A stretch of 64,000 nt of DNA, taken from contig NZ_CP087196.1 of assembly GCF_024749285.1 (NCBI RefSeq), positions 1,550,001-1,614,000 on the forward strand, given 5' to 3'. The notes below the pieces were generated by a model that saw nothing but the letters and a program-made list of their open reading frames with translations, did no database searches and was not told the DNA's origin. Origin of the DNA: Pseudomonas sp. B21-015 (GTDB lineage: Bacteria > Pseudomonadota > Gammaproteobacteria > Pseudomonadales > Pseudomonadaceae). Shown piece by piece: positions 30,098-39,975 of this stretch (positions within the stretch are counted from its first letter, which is position 1; every line of letters begins with the position of its first letter). The position numbers were made by a program, and so were the translations under genes.

Positions 30098-30790
30098 ATG
30101 ATGGAGCAACTGAACACTGTGGAAAAACGTGCGGTCATCCTGCTGTCCGGTGGTCTCGACTCGGCGACGGTCGTGGCCATGGCCCGTGCCGACGGTTATA
30201 GCTGCTACACCATGAGCTTTGATTACGGTCAGCGCCATCGTGCCGAACTGCATGCCGCCGAGCGTATTGCTCGTGACCTGGGTGTGGTCGAGCACAAGGT
30301 GATCGGCCTGAACCTGAACGGCATCGGCGGCTCGGCCCTGACCGACAGTTCCATCGACGTACCGGAAACGCCGAGCGAAGGCATTCCGGTGACTTACGTG
30401 CCGGCGCGCAATACTGTGTTTCTGTCCCTGGCGCTGGGCTGGGCCGAAGTGCTGGGCGCGCGTGACATCTTTATCGGTGTAAACGCGGTGGATTACTCCG
30501 GGTACCCGGATTGCCGTCCCGAGTTCATCGAAGCCTTCGAACGCATGGCCAATTTGGCGACCAAGGCCGGAGTCGAAGGGCAGGGCTTCCGTATTCAGGC
30601 GCCACTGCAGAACCTGAGCAAGGCGCAGATCGTTCAGGCGGGCGTGAAACTTGGCGTCGATTACGGGCTGACCGTTTCCTGTTATCAGGCGGACGATAAC
30701 GGCCGTGCCTGCGGTAAATGCGACAGCTGCCGTCTGCGTGCAGAAGGCTTCGCTGCGGCCGGCGTTACGGACCCAACCCCTTATTTCTGA
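30098..30790 (+). CDS. queC: QueC, 7-cyano-7-deazaguanine synthase
   Basis: The 230-residue ATP-dependent enzyme converts 7-carboxy-7-deazaguanine to preQ0. The PP-loop motif is [18 protein letters not shown], and the C-terminal zinc site is [10 protein letters not shown] with an upstream Cys in SCYQADD. Start Met codons at 30098 and 30101 are both possible. It follows queE by 1-4 bases. Confidence 0.96.
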   Translation: MMEQLNTVEKRAVILLSGGLDSATVVAMARADGYSCYTMSFDYGQRHRAELHAAERIARDLGVVEHKVIGLNLNGIGGSALTDSSIDVPETPSEGIPVTYVPARNTVFLSLALGWAEVLGARDIFIGVNAVDYSGYPDCRPEFIEAFERMANLATKAGVEGQGFRIQAPLQNLSKAQIVQAGVKLGVDYGLTVSCYQADDNGRACGKCDSCRLRAEGFAAAGVTDPTPYF

Positions 30791-30808
30791 TTTATTTCAA
30801 ATTAGGTG

Positions 30809-30836
30809 TTGAATAACCTTTAAAAATCAGTATTAT
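30809..30836 (+). promoter_or_regulatory. Likely tRNA-Lys promoter
   Basis: TTGAAT (30809-30814), 16 bp, TATTAT (30831-30836), then a GC-rich discriminator (GCGCC) typical of stringently controlled stable RNA promoters. The tRNA begins 18 bases after the -10 hexamer. Confidence 0.6.
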
Positions 30837-30853
30837 ACGCGCCACCACACAGC

Positions 30854-30929
30854 GGGTCGTTAGCTCAGTTGGTAGAGCAGTTGGCTTTTAACCAATTGGT
30901 CGTAGGTTCGAATCCCACACGACCCACCA
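30854..30929 (+). tRNA. tRNA-Lys (anticodon TTT)
   Basis: The 76-base sequence runs GGGTCGTTAGCTCAGTTGG to CACGACCCA plus encoded CCA. The acceptor stem GGGTCGT/ACGACCC pairs fully, the D-loop AGCTCAGTTGGTAGAGC and T-loop GGTTCGAATCC are canonical, and the anticodon TTT is at 30887-30889 in the loop CTTTTAA. It lies between queC and nadA. In P. aeruginosa the equivalent gene (PA0976.1) is an integration site for large islands. Confidence 0.98.
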
Positions 30930-31189
30930 TTTTTTGCTGTTTTAAAAGTCTGGAAGGCCCACGCAAGTGAGGATTTCCGGATTTTTTTTTGCCCGCGATT
31001 TGGGGTCGTCTCAGTCCGGGTGACGCAGGTCAGAATCATCTTTTGCATCAACGGGATATTCTGTAGCCTTGCGCAGCTTCAACGCTGTCCACGCCTGATG
31101 AATACTCACTTTCCCGGCGGTACCCCGAAGGGTCCGGAGCCGGGTGTATACTCGACTTTCGCGCGAAAGCGCCTGCAGGTCTTGCGAAC

Positions 31190-32248
31190 ATGACGCAGAT
31201 TTCCGAACGCCTTCTGGTTCAAGCCCATCTCGATGCCAAGCAGCCCAAGCCGCTGACGGCCGAGGAGGAGGCTTATTACCGCACTGCCATTGCCGCCGAG
31301 CTCAAGGCTCAGGACGCGGTGCTGGTTGCCCACTTCTATTGCGATCCGGTCATTCAGGCCCTGGCCGAAGAAACCGGTGGCTGTGTCTCCGACTCGCTGG
31401 AGATGGCTCGCTTCGGCAATGCCCACCCGGCCAAGACCGTGGTGGTCGCCGGTGTGAAATTCATGGGCGAGACCGCGAAAATCCTCAACCCTGAAAAACG
31501 CGTGCTGATGCCGACCCTGGAAGCGACCTGCTCGCTGGACCTCGGTTGCCCGGTGGACGAGTTTTCGGCGTTCTGCGATCAGCACCCGGAACGCACGGTG
31601 GTGGTGTATGCCAACACCTCGGCGGCGGTCAAAGCCCGGGCGGATTGGGTGGTGACTTCCAGCTGCGCGCTGGAAATTGTCGAAAGCCTGATGGATAACG
31701 GCGAAACCATCATCTGGGGGCCGGACAAGCACCTAGGCACTTACATTCAGCGCAAGACCGGCGCCGACATGCTGCTGTGGGACGGTGCCTGCATCGTCCA
31801 CGAAGAGTTCAAGGCCAAGCAACTCGAAGACATGAAGGCGCTGTACCCGGATGCGGCCATTCTGGTGCATCCGGAGTCGCCGACCGCAGTGATCGAATTG
31901 GCCGATGCGGTGGGTTCCACCAGTCAGCTGATCGCTGCTGCGCAAAGCCTGCCGAACAAGACCCTGATCGTCGCGACCGACCGTGGCATCTTCTACAAGA
32001 TGCAGCAGCTGTGCCCGGACAAGGTCTTCATCGAGGCGCCAACGGCCGGTAACGGCGCAGCGTGCCGCAGTTGCGCACATTGCCCGTGGATGGCGATGAA
32101 TACCCTTGAGCGCACGCTGAAGAGCTTGCGTGAAGGGACCAACGAGATCTTCGTTGACCCGGCGTTGATTCCGCAGGCGATTCGGCCGTTGAAGCGGATG
32201 CTTGATTTCACTCAGGCGGCGCGGATGAAGTTGGCCGGCAACGCCTAA
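31190..32248 (+). CDS. nadA: Quinolinate synthase NadA
   Basis: The 352-residue enzyme condenses iminoaspartate with dihydroxyacetone phosphate to quinolinate for NAD synthesis and holds a [4Fe-4S] cluster. [39 protein letters not shown] and [13 protein letters not shown] supply the cluster cysteines. A TATACT hexamer at 31147-31152 may be its -10. The ribosome-binding site is weak. In PAO1 nadA is PA1004 and is separated from the tRNA-Lys by an island and the pqs genes, which are missing here. Confidence 0.97.
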   Translation: MTQISERLLVQAHLDAKQPKPLTAEEEAYYRTAIAAELKAQDAVLVAHFYCDPVIQALAEETGGCVSDSLEMARFGNAHPAKTVVVAGVKFMGETAKILNPEKRVLMPTLEATCSLDLGCPVDEFSAFCDQHPERTVVVYANTSAAVKARADWVVTSSCALEIVESLMDNGETIIWGPDKHLGTYIQRKTGADMLLWDGACIVHEEFKAKQLEDMKALYPDAAILVHPESPTAVIELADAVGSTSQLIAAAQSLPNKTLIVATDRGIFYKMQQLCPDKVFIEAPTAGNGAACRSCAHCPWMAMNTLERTLKSLREGTNEIFVDPALIPQAIRPLKRMLDFTQAARMKLAGNA

Positions 32249-32271
32249 CACTTACTGTGGCGAGAGCTGTT

Positions 32272-32359
32272 GTGGCGAGGGAGCTTGCTCCCGTTCGGTT
32301 GCGCAGCAGCCGCATTTGGGGGCGCTTCGCACCCCAGCGGGAGCAAGCTCCCTCGCCAC
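32272..32359. repeat. REP pair of a second class, GTGGCGAGGGAGCTTGCTCCCG
   Basis: Inverted units GTGGCGAGGGAGCTTGCTCCCG and CGGGAGCAAGCTCCCTCGCCAC separated by about 44 bases. The sequence is unlike the GTGGGAGC class, so it belongs to another REP family. It lies between the convergent nadA and RDD genes. Confidence 0.9.
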
Positions 32360-32361
32360 AG

Positions 32362-32850
32362 TTACTTGGTTTTCTTTGGAATGCGTACGAGCTGGGTGTT
32401 GGAATAGATGTCATGCCAGCTGCGCTTCTGCTTGTCGAACAGCGACCAGAAGAACCCCAGCCCGAGGCATAGCCAGGACGCGATCGACACCACAAAGCGC
32501 AACAGTGCCTGCCACAGACTGATGGATGAACCGTCGGCGTTTTGCACACGAATGCACCACACCTGCATGCCCAGGGTCTGGCCCGACCAGGTCCAGAACT
32601 TGGCGAAGAAGCCGAACAGCACGAACAGCAGCACCGTCGACAGCAGTGGATCACCGTCCAGCGCGCCGGCTTCGGTCAGGGTGCGCATCTGGTCTTCGCC
32701 GATAATCGCCATCTGGATCATCTTGTAGATGCCGCTGGTGACGATCAGCAGGGCGGTGCACAACAGGAAGTCGTAGAACATCGCTGCCAGGCGACGGCCC
32801 AGGCCGACGGCGGGAAAGTCGCCCTGTGGGTTGAGCAGGTGTTTCGACAT
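32362..32850 (-). CDS. RDD family membrane protein
   Basis: The 162-residue protein has the RDD signature GLGRRLAAMFYDFLLCTALLI (the conserved R and D residues around positions 18-27) and three predicted TM helices (about 26-47, 70-92, 115-137), with GQTLGMQVWCIRVQNADGSSISLWQALLRF between the last two. RDD proteins are small integral membrane proteins, some acting in ion transport; no function can be assigned here. It seems monocistronic and ends at the REP pair. Confidence 0.88.
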   Translation of the reverse strand: MSKHLLNPQGDFPAVGLGRRLAAMFYDFLLCTALLIVTSGIYKMIQMAIIGEDQMRTLTEAGALDGDPLLSTVLLFVLFGFFAKFWTWSGQTLGMQVWCIRVQNADGSSISLWQALLRFVVSIASWLCLGLGFFWSLFDKQKRSWHDIYSNTQLVRIPKKTK

Positions 32851-32897
32851 GGCGGCCTCTGAGCGGAAAAAGAAGCCATTTTACGGATTTACGCGCA

Positions 32898-32935
32898 CAA
32901 AAAAGCCCCTGATGTCAGCCATCAGGGGCTTTTTC
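32898..32935. terminator. Strong terminator between cspA-like and RDD genes
   Basis: The stem AAAAAAGCCCCTGATG / CATCAGGGGCTTTTT has T-runs on either strand. It lies just after the stop of the minus-strand cold-shock gene. Confidence 0.92.
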
Positions 32936-32947
32936 GTTACAGAAGGA

Positions 32948-33160
32948 TCAGGCTTCTGCTTGTACTTCGTCAGCCTGCATGCCTTTCTGGCCTTGCACAG
33001 CAACGAAAGTCACTTTCTGGCCTTCTTTCAGACTCTTGAAGCCGTTGCCCTGAATAGCGCGGAAATGTACGAACAGATCCGGACCGCTTTCTGGAGTGAT
33101 AAAACCAAAACCTTTCTCGTCGTTAAACCACTTGACGGTACCGCTCTGACGTTGGGACAT
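32948..33160 (-). CDS. Cold-shock protein, CspA/CapB family
   Basis: The 70-residue protein is a single cold-shock domain: [21 protein letters not shown] (RNP1 KGFGFI) and [17 protein letters not shown] (RNP2 LFVHF). It binds single-stranded RNA and DNA as an RNA chaperone. The start is preceded by AAAGGA. It is close to the CapB/CspD-like proteins of pseudomonads. Whether it is cold-induced or constitutive cannot be told from sequence, although the long upstream gap could hold an extended leader. Confidence 0.94.
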   Translation of the reverse strand: MSQRQSGTVKWFNDEKGFGFITPESGPDLFVHFRAIQGNGFKSLKEGQKVTFVAVQGQKGMQADEVQAEA

Positions 33161-33552
33161 TTCTTATTTCCTTTGACGCAAAAATGAATGACAGTCTCCT
33201 TCTCGTGAAAGAGTACTGGGGCTGGTTGCAGGAAAGTAAGAAGACGTCGAACGGGATGTAGCTAACTTGTAGGCTACTGCCCAGGTCACGATTCCAAGCG
33301 ACCCATGCAAACACAGTGAACAAACTCTACGCCAACTACGGGAGAAAAAACAAGCCCTGCGAAGGCCCGGATTTCCTCAGGTTGATTGCAGTTAGAGGGC
33401 GCACTAGTGCAGGCTTATTCGATAGCGTTGTCCAATTGTTTTCGATCGTTATAAGTAGTGTTCATAAACGAAGCGCACGCACTATTTTATGGCGGTTGCG
33501 TTACAGATTAGTGCACTGTTAACGCAACCGCGTTACTTATAGAAACAGTCAA
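33161..33552. other. Region upstream of the cold-shock gene and downstream of gcvT
   Basis: About 390 bp without a gene. It should hold the cold-shock gene promoter and leader on the minus strand. A weak TTGTTT/TAGAGT pair with 18-bp spacing is possible. The gcvT-proximal end carries a perfect 12-bp inverted repeat (see separate entry). An AATAAGAA directly before the cold-shock start resembles a Crc/Hfq A-rich motif but may be chance. Confidence 0.4.
33492..33531. repeat. Perfect 12-bp inverted repeat downstream of gcvT
   Basis: GCGGTTGCGTTA (33492-33503) and TAACGCAACCGC (33520-33531) pair without mismatch around a 16-base loop, 21 bases after the gcvT stop on the minus strand. No T-run follows in either direction, so it is more likely an mRNA 3'-end hairpin or an operator than a classic terminator. 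Confidence 0.7.
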
Positions 33553-34677
33553 TCAACCGCGATAGTAGCGTTGTGGAACGAATGGCATTTTGCTTACAAG
33601 CAAAGGCACCTTTTTCCCACGCACAATGGCCCAAACCGGCGTATCCAAAACGATATAAGCACTGTCGAGATAACCCATGGCCAACGGACCGCCTAGGGTG
33701 GGGCCGAAGCCGCCGCTGCACACGCTGCCGATGATGTCGCCGGCTTCGTTGACGATCTCGGCGCCTTCGCGCACGGGCGTGCGTTCTTGCGGTAGCAGGC
33801 CCACGCGCTTGCGGCTGACACCGGCCTGCTGTTGCGCAAACACGGTTTCAGCGCCTGGGAAGCCGCCGGCCCGCGCGCCATCGGCACGTCGAGGCTTGGA
33901 GATGGCCCACAGCAGGCTTGCTTCGATCGGCGTGGTGTCGGTGTTCATGTCATGGCCGTAGAGGCACAGGCCGGCTTCAAGGCGCAGGGAGTCGCGAGCG
34001 CCGAGGCCGATGGCCGCCACTTCCGGTTCGGCCAGCAGGGCGCGAGCCAGCGCTTCGGCATTGGCCGCCGGCACGGAAATTTCGAAGCCGTCTTCACCGG
34101 TGTAGCCCGAACGGCTGACAAAGCAGTCCACGCCCAATAGTTTCACGCGGGTGAACTGCATGAAGGTCATCTTCGCAACTTCCGGCGCCAGGCGGGCGAG
34201 CACGGTGACGGCGGCCGGGCCTTGCAGAGCGAGCAGGGCACGCTCTTCGAACAGCGGTTCGATGCTGCACTGGCCGCCGATGTGCTGGCGCAAGTGAGCC
34301 AGGTCCTGATCCTTGCAGGCCGCATTGACCACCAGGAACAGCTCGTCGTTACCCAGGTTGGCGACCATCAAGTCGTCGAGGATGCCACCGGCCTCGTTGG
34401 TGAACATAGCGTAGCGCTGCATGCCCACCGGCAGGTCGATGATGTCCACCGGCACCAGGGTTTCCAGGGCTTTGGCGGCGTTGGCGCCGGTCAGGCGGAT
34501 CTGGCCCATGTGCGACACATCGAACAGCCCGGCCTGGTCACGGGTGTGCTGGTGTTCTTTCATCACGCCCAACGGGTATTGCACTGGCATGTCATAGCCG
34601 GCGAACGGCACCATGCGGGCGCCGAGTTCGAGGTGCAGTGCGTGCAGCGGGGTTTTCAACAGTTGTTCGGTGGACAT
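33553..34677 (-). CDS. gcvT: GcvT, aminomethyltransferase (glycine cleavage T protein)
   Basis: The 374-residue T protein transfers the aminomethyl carbon from lipoyl-GcvH to tetrahydrofolate. GARMVPFAGYDMPVQYPLGVMKEHQHTRDQAGLFDVSHMGQ is the family N-terminus, followed by the folate-binding FVSRSGYTGEDGFEI segment. The start MSTEQLLKTPL is 38 bases after the sdaA stop; the 245-codon in-frame extension through sdaA is spurious. Order gcvT next to sdaA matches PA2442-PA2443 (gcvT2-sdaA). Confidence 0.96.
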   Translation of the reverse strand: MSTEQLLKTPLHALHLELGARMVPFAGYDMPVQYPLGVMKEHQHTRDQAGLFDVSHMGQIRLTGANAAKALETLVPVDIIDLPVGMQRYAMFTNEAGGILDDLMVANLGNDELFLVVNAACKDQDLAHLRQHIGGQCSIEPLFEERALLALQGPAAVTVLARLAPEVAKMTFMQFTRVKLLGVDCFVSRSGYTGEDGFEISVPAANAEALARALLAEPEVAAIGLGARDSLRLEAGLCLYGHDMNTDTTPIEASLLWAISKPRRADGARAGGFPGAETVFAQQQAGVSRKRVGLLPQERTPVREGAEIVNEAGDIIGSVCSGGFGPTLGGPLAMGYLDSAYIVLDTPVWAIVRGKKVPLLVSKMPFVPQRYYRG

Positions 34678-34715
34678 ATACAGCTCCTGAAAAAGTGTGC
34701 AGATGCGCGTGAGCA

Positions 34716-36092
<1,377 letters not shown>

Positions 36093-36153
36093 GGTTGTTC
36101 TCCGGTTTCTTGTTATAGGAATTGGCGGAAATCTTTTGACTAAATACGATCCT

Positions 36154-36241
36154 GTGGGAGCTGGCTTGCCTGCGATGATGGTAGGACAGTCAGCATCTCA
36201 GTCGCCTGATACACCGCCATCGCAGGCAAGCCAGCTCCCAC
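36154..36241. repeat. REP pair (REPIN) between gcvP and sdaA
   Basis: Inverted units GTGGGAGCTGGCTTGCCTGCGAT and ATCGCAGGCAAGCCAGCTCCCAC, the same subfamily as the copy before ruvC. It lies inside the presumed gcvHP-sdaA-gcvT transcription unit, where PAO1 carries glyA2, and may stabilise the upstream gcvHP mRNA. Confidence 0.9.
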
Positions 36242-36292
36242 AAGTGTTGTGGTGTTCTTGAAAGGGGGGCGAGCGAACCCGCCCCCTATAGA

Positions 36293-39145
36293 TCAAGCGT
36301 AGCTTTCGATCGACGGGCAGGCGCAGACCAGGTTGCGATCGCCAAACACGTTGTCGACGCGACCGACCGGTGGCCAGTACTTGCATTCGATCAGCGACGC
36401 TACCGGGTAAACCGCTTGCTCACGGCTGTACGGATGCGTCCACTCGCCGACGATTTCCGCGGCAGTGTGCGGAGCGTTTTTCAGCGGGTTGTCGTCCTTG
36501 TCGAGCGTGCCGTTTTCCACCGCGCGGATTTCTTCGCGGATGCGGATCATGGCGTCACAGAAGCGGTCCAGTTCTTCCTTGGATTCGCTTTCGGTCGGTT
36601 CGATCATCAACGTGCCGGCCACCGGGAACGACATGGTCGGGGCATGGAAGCCGAAGTCGATCAGGCGCTTGGCCACGTCATCGACGCTGATGCCGCTGCT
36701 GTCTTTCAACGGACGCAGGTCGAGGATGCATTCGTGCGCCACCAGACCGTTGCTGCCGGTGTACAACACTGGGTAATGCTCTTCGAGGCGACGGGAAATG
36801 TAGTTGGCATTCAGGATCGCCAATTGCGAAGCACGCTTGAGACCCGCGCCACCCATCATTCGAATGTACATCCAAGTGATCGGCAGAATGCTCGCGCTGC
36901 CGAACGGTGCCGCGCAGACCGCGCCTTCCTTGCGTTCCATCTGCGCGTGGCCCGGCAGGAACGGCGTCAGGTGGGACTTGACGCCAATCGGGCCGACGCC
37001 CGGGCCGCCACCGCCGTGGGGGATGCAGAAGGTTTTGTGCAGGTTCAGGTGGGACACGTCGCCGCCGAACTTGCCGGGTGCGCAGAGGCCGACCATGGCG
37101 TTCATGTTCGCGCCGTCGATGTACACCTGGCCGCCGTTGTCGTGAATGATGCCGCAGATTTCGCGGATGCCTTCTTCGAACACACCGTGGGTCGACGGGT
37201 AGGTGATCATCAGCGCGGCGAGGTGTTCGCGGTGCTCGATGGCCTTGGCGCGCAGGTCTTCGATGTCGACGTTGCCGCGGGCATCGCAGGCGGTCACGAC
37301 CACACGCATGCCAGCCATGTTGGCGGTGGCCGGGTTGGTGCCGTGGGCGGACGAGGGGATCAGGCAGATGTCGCGACGGTCTTCGCCACGGCTCTGGTGG
37401 TAGGCACGGATCGCCAACAGACCGGCGTACTCGCCTTGCGAGCCGGCGTTCGGTTGCAGGGATATCGAGTCGTAACCGGTGGCGGCGCAGAGCATTGCTT
37501 CCAGCTCATCGGTCAGCTGCTGATAGCCGGCGCTTTGCTCGGCCGGGGCGAATGGGTGCAGGGCGCCGAATTCAGCCCAGGTCACCGGGATCATTTCGCT
37601 GGCGGCGTTGAGTTTCATGGTGCAGGAACCCAGCGGGATCATGGTGCGATCCAGGGCCAGGTCCTTGTCGGCGAGTTTGCGCAGGTAGCGCATCAGCTCG
37701 GTTTCCGAGTGATAACGGTTGAACACCGGGTGGCTGAGGATCGGCGATTGGCGAACCAGCGCTGCCGGGATGCGGCTTTCGACCGAGGCGGCGAGAGCTG
37801 CGAAGTCCGGCAGTGCCTTGCCGTTGGCCAGCACGCTCCACAGGGTTTCGACGTCGGCCTGGCTGGTGGTTTCGTCCAGGGACAGACCCAGACGTTCGCC
37901 ATCGACCACGCGCAGGTTGATCTTCTGAGCACGAGCCTTGTCGTGCAGAGCTGCAGTTTGCGCGCCGGTCTTAATCGTCAACGTGTCGAAGAAGTTTGCT
38001 TGCTCGACGCCGAGGCCCAATGCGCTCAAGCCTTTGGCGAGGATCGCGGTCAGGTGATGAATGCGCTTGGCAATCTGCGTCAGGCCTTTCGGGCCGTGGT
38101 ACACGGCGTACATGCTGGCGATGTTGGCCAACAGTACCTGTGCGGTGCAAATGTTGCTGGTGGCTTTCTCGCGGCGGATATGTTGTTCGCGGGTCTGCAT
38201 GGCCAGGCGCAGGGCCGGCTTGCCGAAACGGTCCACGGAAACGCCGACCAGACGGCCCGGCATGTCGCGCTTGAACGCATCCTTGGTGGAGAAGTAAGCC
38301 GCGTGCGGACCACCGAAGCCCAGCGGCACGCCGAAACGTTGGGCGCTGCCGATGGCCACGTCGGCGCCGAATTCGCCCGGCGGGGTCAGCACGGTCAGGG
38401 CCAGCAGGTCAGCGGCAACCGCGACCAGCGCATTAGCTGCGTGGAGGCGCTCGGTCAGTTCGCGGTAGTCGAACACGTCCCCGTTGCTGGCCGGGTATTG
38501 CAGCAGGGCGCCGAAGAATGCGCTGACGTCGGTCAGTTCGCGCTCATCGCCCACCACCACGTCGATGCCCAACGGCTCGGCACGGGTGCGCAGGACGTCG
38601 AGGGTCTGTGGGTGGCAGTGAACCGATGCGAAGAACGCGTGGCTGCCTTTGTTCTTGCTCAGGCGTTTGCAGAAAGTCATGGCTTCGGCAGCGGCGGTGG
38701 CTTCGTCGAGCAGGGAGGCGTTGGCGATCGGCAGGCCAGTCAGGTCGCTGATCAGGGTCTGGAAGTTCAGCAGCGCTTCGAGACGGCCTTGGGAAATTTC
38801 CGGCTGGTACGGGGTGTAAGCGGTGTACCAGGCCGGGTTTTCCAGCAGATTGCGCAGGATCGGCGACGGCGTATGGCAGTTGTAGTAGCCCTGGCCGATG
38901 TAGGTCTTGAACAGTTGGTTCTTGGCGGCGATGGCTTTGATCGACGCCAGTGCATCGGCTTCGCTCAGGCCGTCTTCCAGACCCAGAACGCTGGTGCCCT
39001 TGATGCTGTCGGGAATGACGCTGGCGCTCAGGGCTTCCAGGGAGTCAAAGCCCAGGCTGTTGAGCATGGCTTGCTCGTCGCCTGCACGCGGGCCGATGTG
39101 GCGCGCGATGAATTCGTTGGCAGTGTCGAGATTAATTTGAGTCAT
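36293..39145 (-). CDS. gcvP: GcvP, glycine dehydrogenase (P protein)
   Basis: The 950-residue PLP enzyme decarboxylates glycine and passes the aminomethyl group to lipoyl-GcvH. Both halves of the fused alpha/beta P protein are present. The PLP lysine is in [23 protein letters not shown], near residue 700, and the Gly-rich loop follows it. N-terminal [25 protein letters not shown] is typical. It begins 10 bases after the gcvH stop. The 920-codon frame on the opposite strand is a GC-skew shadow. Confidence 0.97.
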   Translation of the reverse strand: MTQINLDTANEFIARHIGPRAGDEQAMLNSLGFDSLEALSASVIPDSIKGTSVLGLEDGLSEADALASIKAIAAKNQLFKTYIGQGYYNCHTPSPILRNLLENPAWYTAYTPYQPEISQGRLEALLNFQTLISDLTGLPIANASLLDEATAAAEAMTFCKRLSKNKGSHAFFASVHCHPQTLDVLRTRAEPLGIDVVVGDERELTDVSAFFGALLQYPASNGDVFDYRELTERLHAANALVAVAADLLALTVLTPPGEFGADVAIGSAQRFGVPLGFGGPHAAYFSTKDAFKRDMPGRLVGVSVDRFGKPALRLAMQTREQHIRREKATSNICTAQVLLANIASMYAVYHGPKGLTQIAKRIHHLTAILAKGLSALGLGVEQANFFDTLTIKTGAQTAALHDKARAQKINLRVVDGERLGLSLDETTSQADVETLWSVLANGKALPDFAALAASVESRIPAALVRQSPILSHPVFNRYHSETELMRYLRKLADKDLALDRTMIPLGSCTMKLNAASEMIPVTWAEFGALHPFAPAEQSAGYQQLTDELEAMLCAATGYDSISLQPNAGSQGEYAGLLAIRAYHQSRGEDRRDICLIPSSAHGTNPATANMAGMRVVVTACDARGNVDIEDLRAKAIEHREHLAALMITYPSTHGVFEEGIREICGIIHDNGGQVYIDGANMNAMVGLCAPGKFGGDVSHLNLHKTFCIPHGGGGPGVGPIGVKSHLTPFLPGHAQMERKEGAVCAAPFGSASILPITWMYIRMMGGAGLKRASQLAILNANYISRRLEEHYPVLYTGSNGLVAHECILDLRPLKDSSGISVDDVAKRLIDFGFHAPTMSFPVAGTLMIEPTESESKEELDRFCDAMIRIREEIRAVENGTLDKDDNPLKNAPHTAAEIVGEWTHPYSREQAVYPVASLIECKYWPPVGRVDNVFGDRNLVCACPSIESYA

Positions 39146-39155
39146 GTCGCGCTCC

Positions 39156-39539
39156 TCAGGCTTCGGCGTTGGCTTTGATCAGACGGTCGTAAGCGTCTTG
39201 ATCCAGCAGTTGGCCGACAGCCGAGGCGTCGGTTGGCTGGAAGCGGAAGAACCAGCCTTCGCCCAGCGGATCTTCGTTGACCAGTTCAGGGCTGCTGTCC
39301 AGCGCCGGGTTCACTTCCAGCACTTCACCGTTCAATGGCATGTACACACCGCTGGCGGCTTTTACCGATTCCACGGTGGCGGCTTCAGCGCCTTTGTCGT
39401 AGGACTGCAGCTCAGGCAGTTGTACGAAAACCACGTCGCCCAGTGCGTTCTGCGCGAAAGCGGTGATGCCGACCGTGACGCTGCCGTCAGCTTCGGTGCG
39501 CAGCCATTCGTGATCTTCAGTAAAACGCAACTCGCTCAT
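39156..39539 (-). CDS. gcvH: GcvH, glycine cleavage H protein
   Basis: The 127-residue lipoyl carrier has the biotinyl-lipoyl fold with the modified lysine in [21 protein letters not shown] (about residue 64). It shuttles the aminomethyl group among GcvP, GcvT and lipoamide dehydrogenase. TAGGAG lies 5 bases before the ATG. It is the first gene of the operon and has a sigma-54 promoter upstream. Confidence 0.96.
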   Translation of the reverse strand: MSELRFTEDHEWLRTEADGSVTVGITAFAQNALGDVVFVQLPELQSYDKGAEAATVESVKAASGVYMPLNGEVLEVNPALDSSPELVNEDPLGEGWFFRFQPTDASAVGQLLDQDAYDRLIKANAEA

Positions 39540-39620
39540 GGAAACTCCTAAGGGGGCCAGACTCGTCTGGTGGACGCGATTGAATGCTTGGGCAATGCCC
39601 TGATTTATGAGGGGTTACTT

Positions 39621-39637
39621 AGCAAAATCGCGGCCAA
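39621..39637 (-). promoter_or_regulatory. Sigma-54 (RpoN) -24/-12 promoter of gcvHP
   Basis: Read on the minus strand: TTGGCCGCGATTTTGCT. The invariant GG and GC are separated by exactly 10 bases, as in the consensus TTGGCAC-N4-TTGCT. Predicted transcription start is near 39610, about 70 bases before gcvH. Confidence 0.75.
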
Positions 39638-39700
39638 TGTTATTTATTCTTTATAAATCAATGAGTTATTTTGTTTTGCGAAAAGCTGAAATGGACTGGC

Positions 39701-39818
39701 TGTAGCGAAATCGATACAGCCAAGACTGAAGAAAAAAGCTGAGGTGGATCAAAGCCTTGCACAGCGGTGATCAGGAGAGGGTGTAGCGATATCGTTCCGC
39801 TGTAGCGCTTTCAGTACA
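39701..39818. promoter_or_regulatory. Three GcsR-type enhancer sites
   Basis: TGTAGCGAAATCGATACA (39701-39718), TGTAGCGATATCGTTCCG (39782-39799) and TGTAGCGCTTTCAGTACA (39801-39818). All start with TGTAGCG-N4. They resemble the published P. aeruginosa GcsR site TGTAACG-N4-CGTTCCG. Two are tandem, 19 bp apart; one is about 80 bp nearer the promoter. Confidence 0.72.
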
Positions 39819-39847
39819 GATAGAGGTCGCTTTTGAGTTGAGCAAAT

Positions 39848-39949
39848 GATCGTTCCCACGCTCCGCGTGGGAATGCCTCTAGGGACGCTCCGCGTCCAGT
39901 GACGCGGAGCGTCACGGGCTGCATTCCCACGCAGAGCGTGGGAACGATC
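39848..39949. repeat. Long nested palindromic repeat (GATCGTTCCCACGC class)
   Basis: The outer arms GATCGTTCCCACGCTCCGCG and its near-complement enclose inner palindromes GGGACGCTCCGCGTCC and GACGCGGAGCGTC. This is a different repeat family from the REPs above and is common between Pseudomonas genes. It sits between the end of gcsR and the GcsR-type sites. Confidence 0.85.
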
Positions 39950-39975
39950 AATACAGCTAGTCCGGTACCGAAGCC

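Larger units (their letters stand above)
39540..39975. promoter_or_regulatory. gcvH control region with sigma-54 promoter, GcsR-like sites and a repeat
   Basis: About 435 bp between gcsR and gcvH. Reading from gcvH it holds the predicted leader (about 70 bases), a -24/-12 promoter (39621-39637), three 18-bp enhancer-type sites (39701-39718, 39782-39799, 39801-39818) and a palindromic repeat element (39848-39949). The order agrees with what has been published for GcsR control of gcvH2 in P. aeruginosa. Confidence 0.7.

Noticed and set aside
33161..33170. AATAAGAA before the cold-shock gene as a Crc/Hfq site
   Set aside because: One weak match in an A-rich leader; without the sugar or amino-acid context the support is too small.
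36416..39178. 920-codon open frame opposite gcvP
   Set aside because: Shadow of gcvP caused by codon bias; no family motif and no ribosome-binding site.
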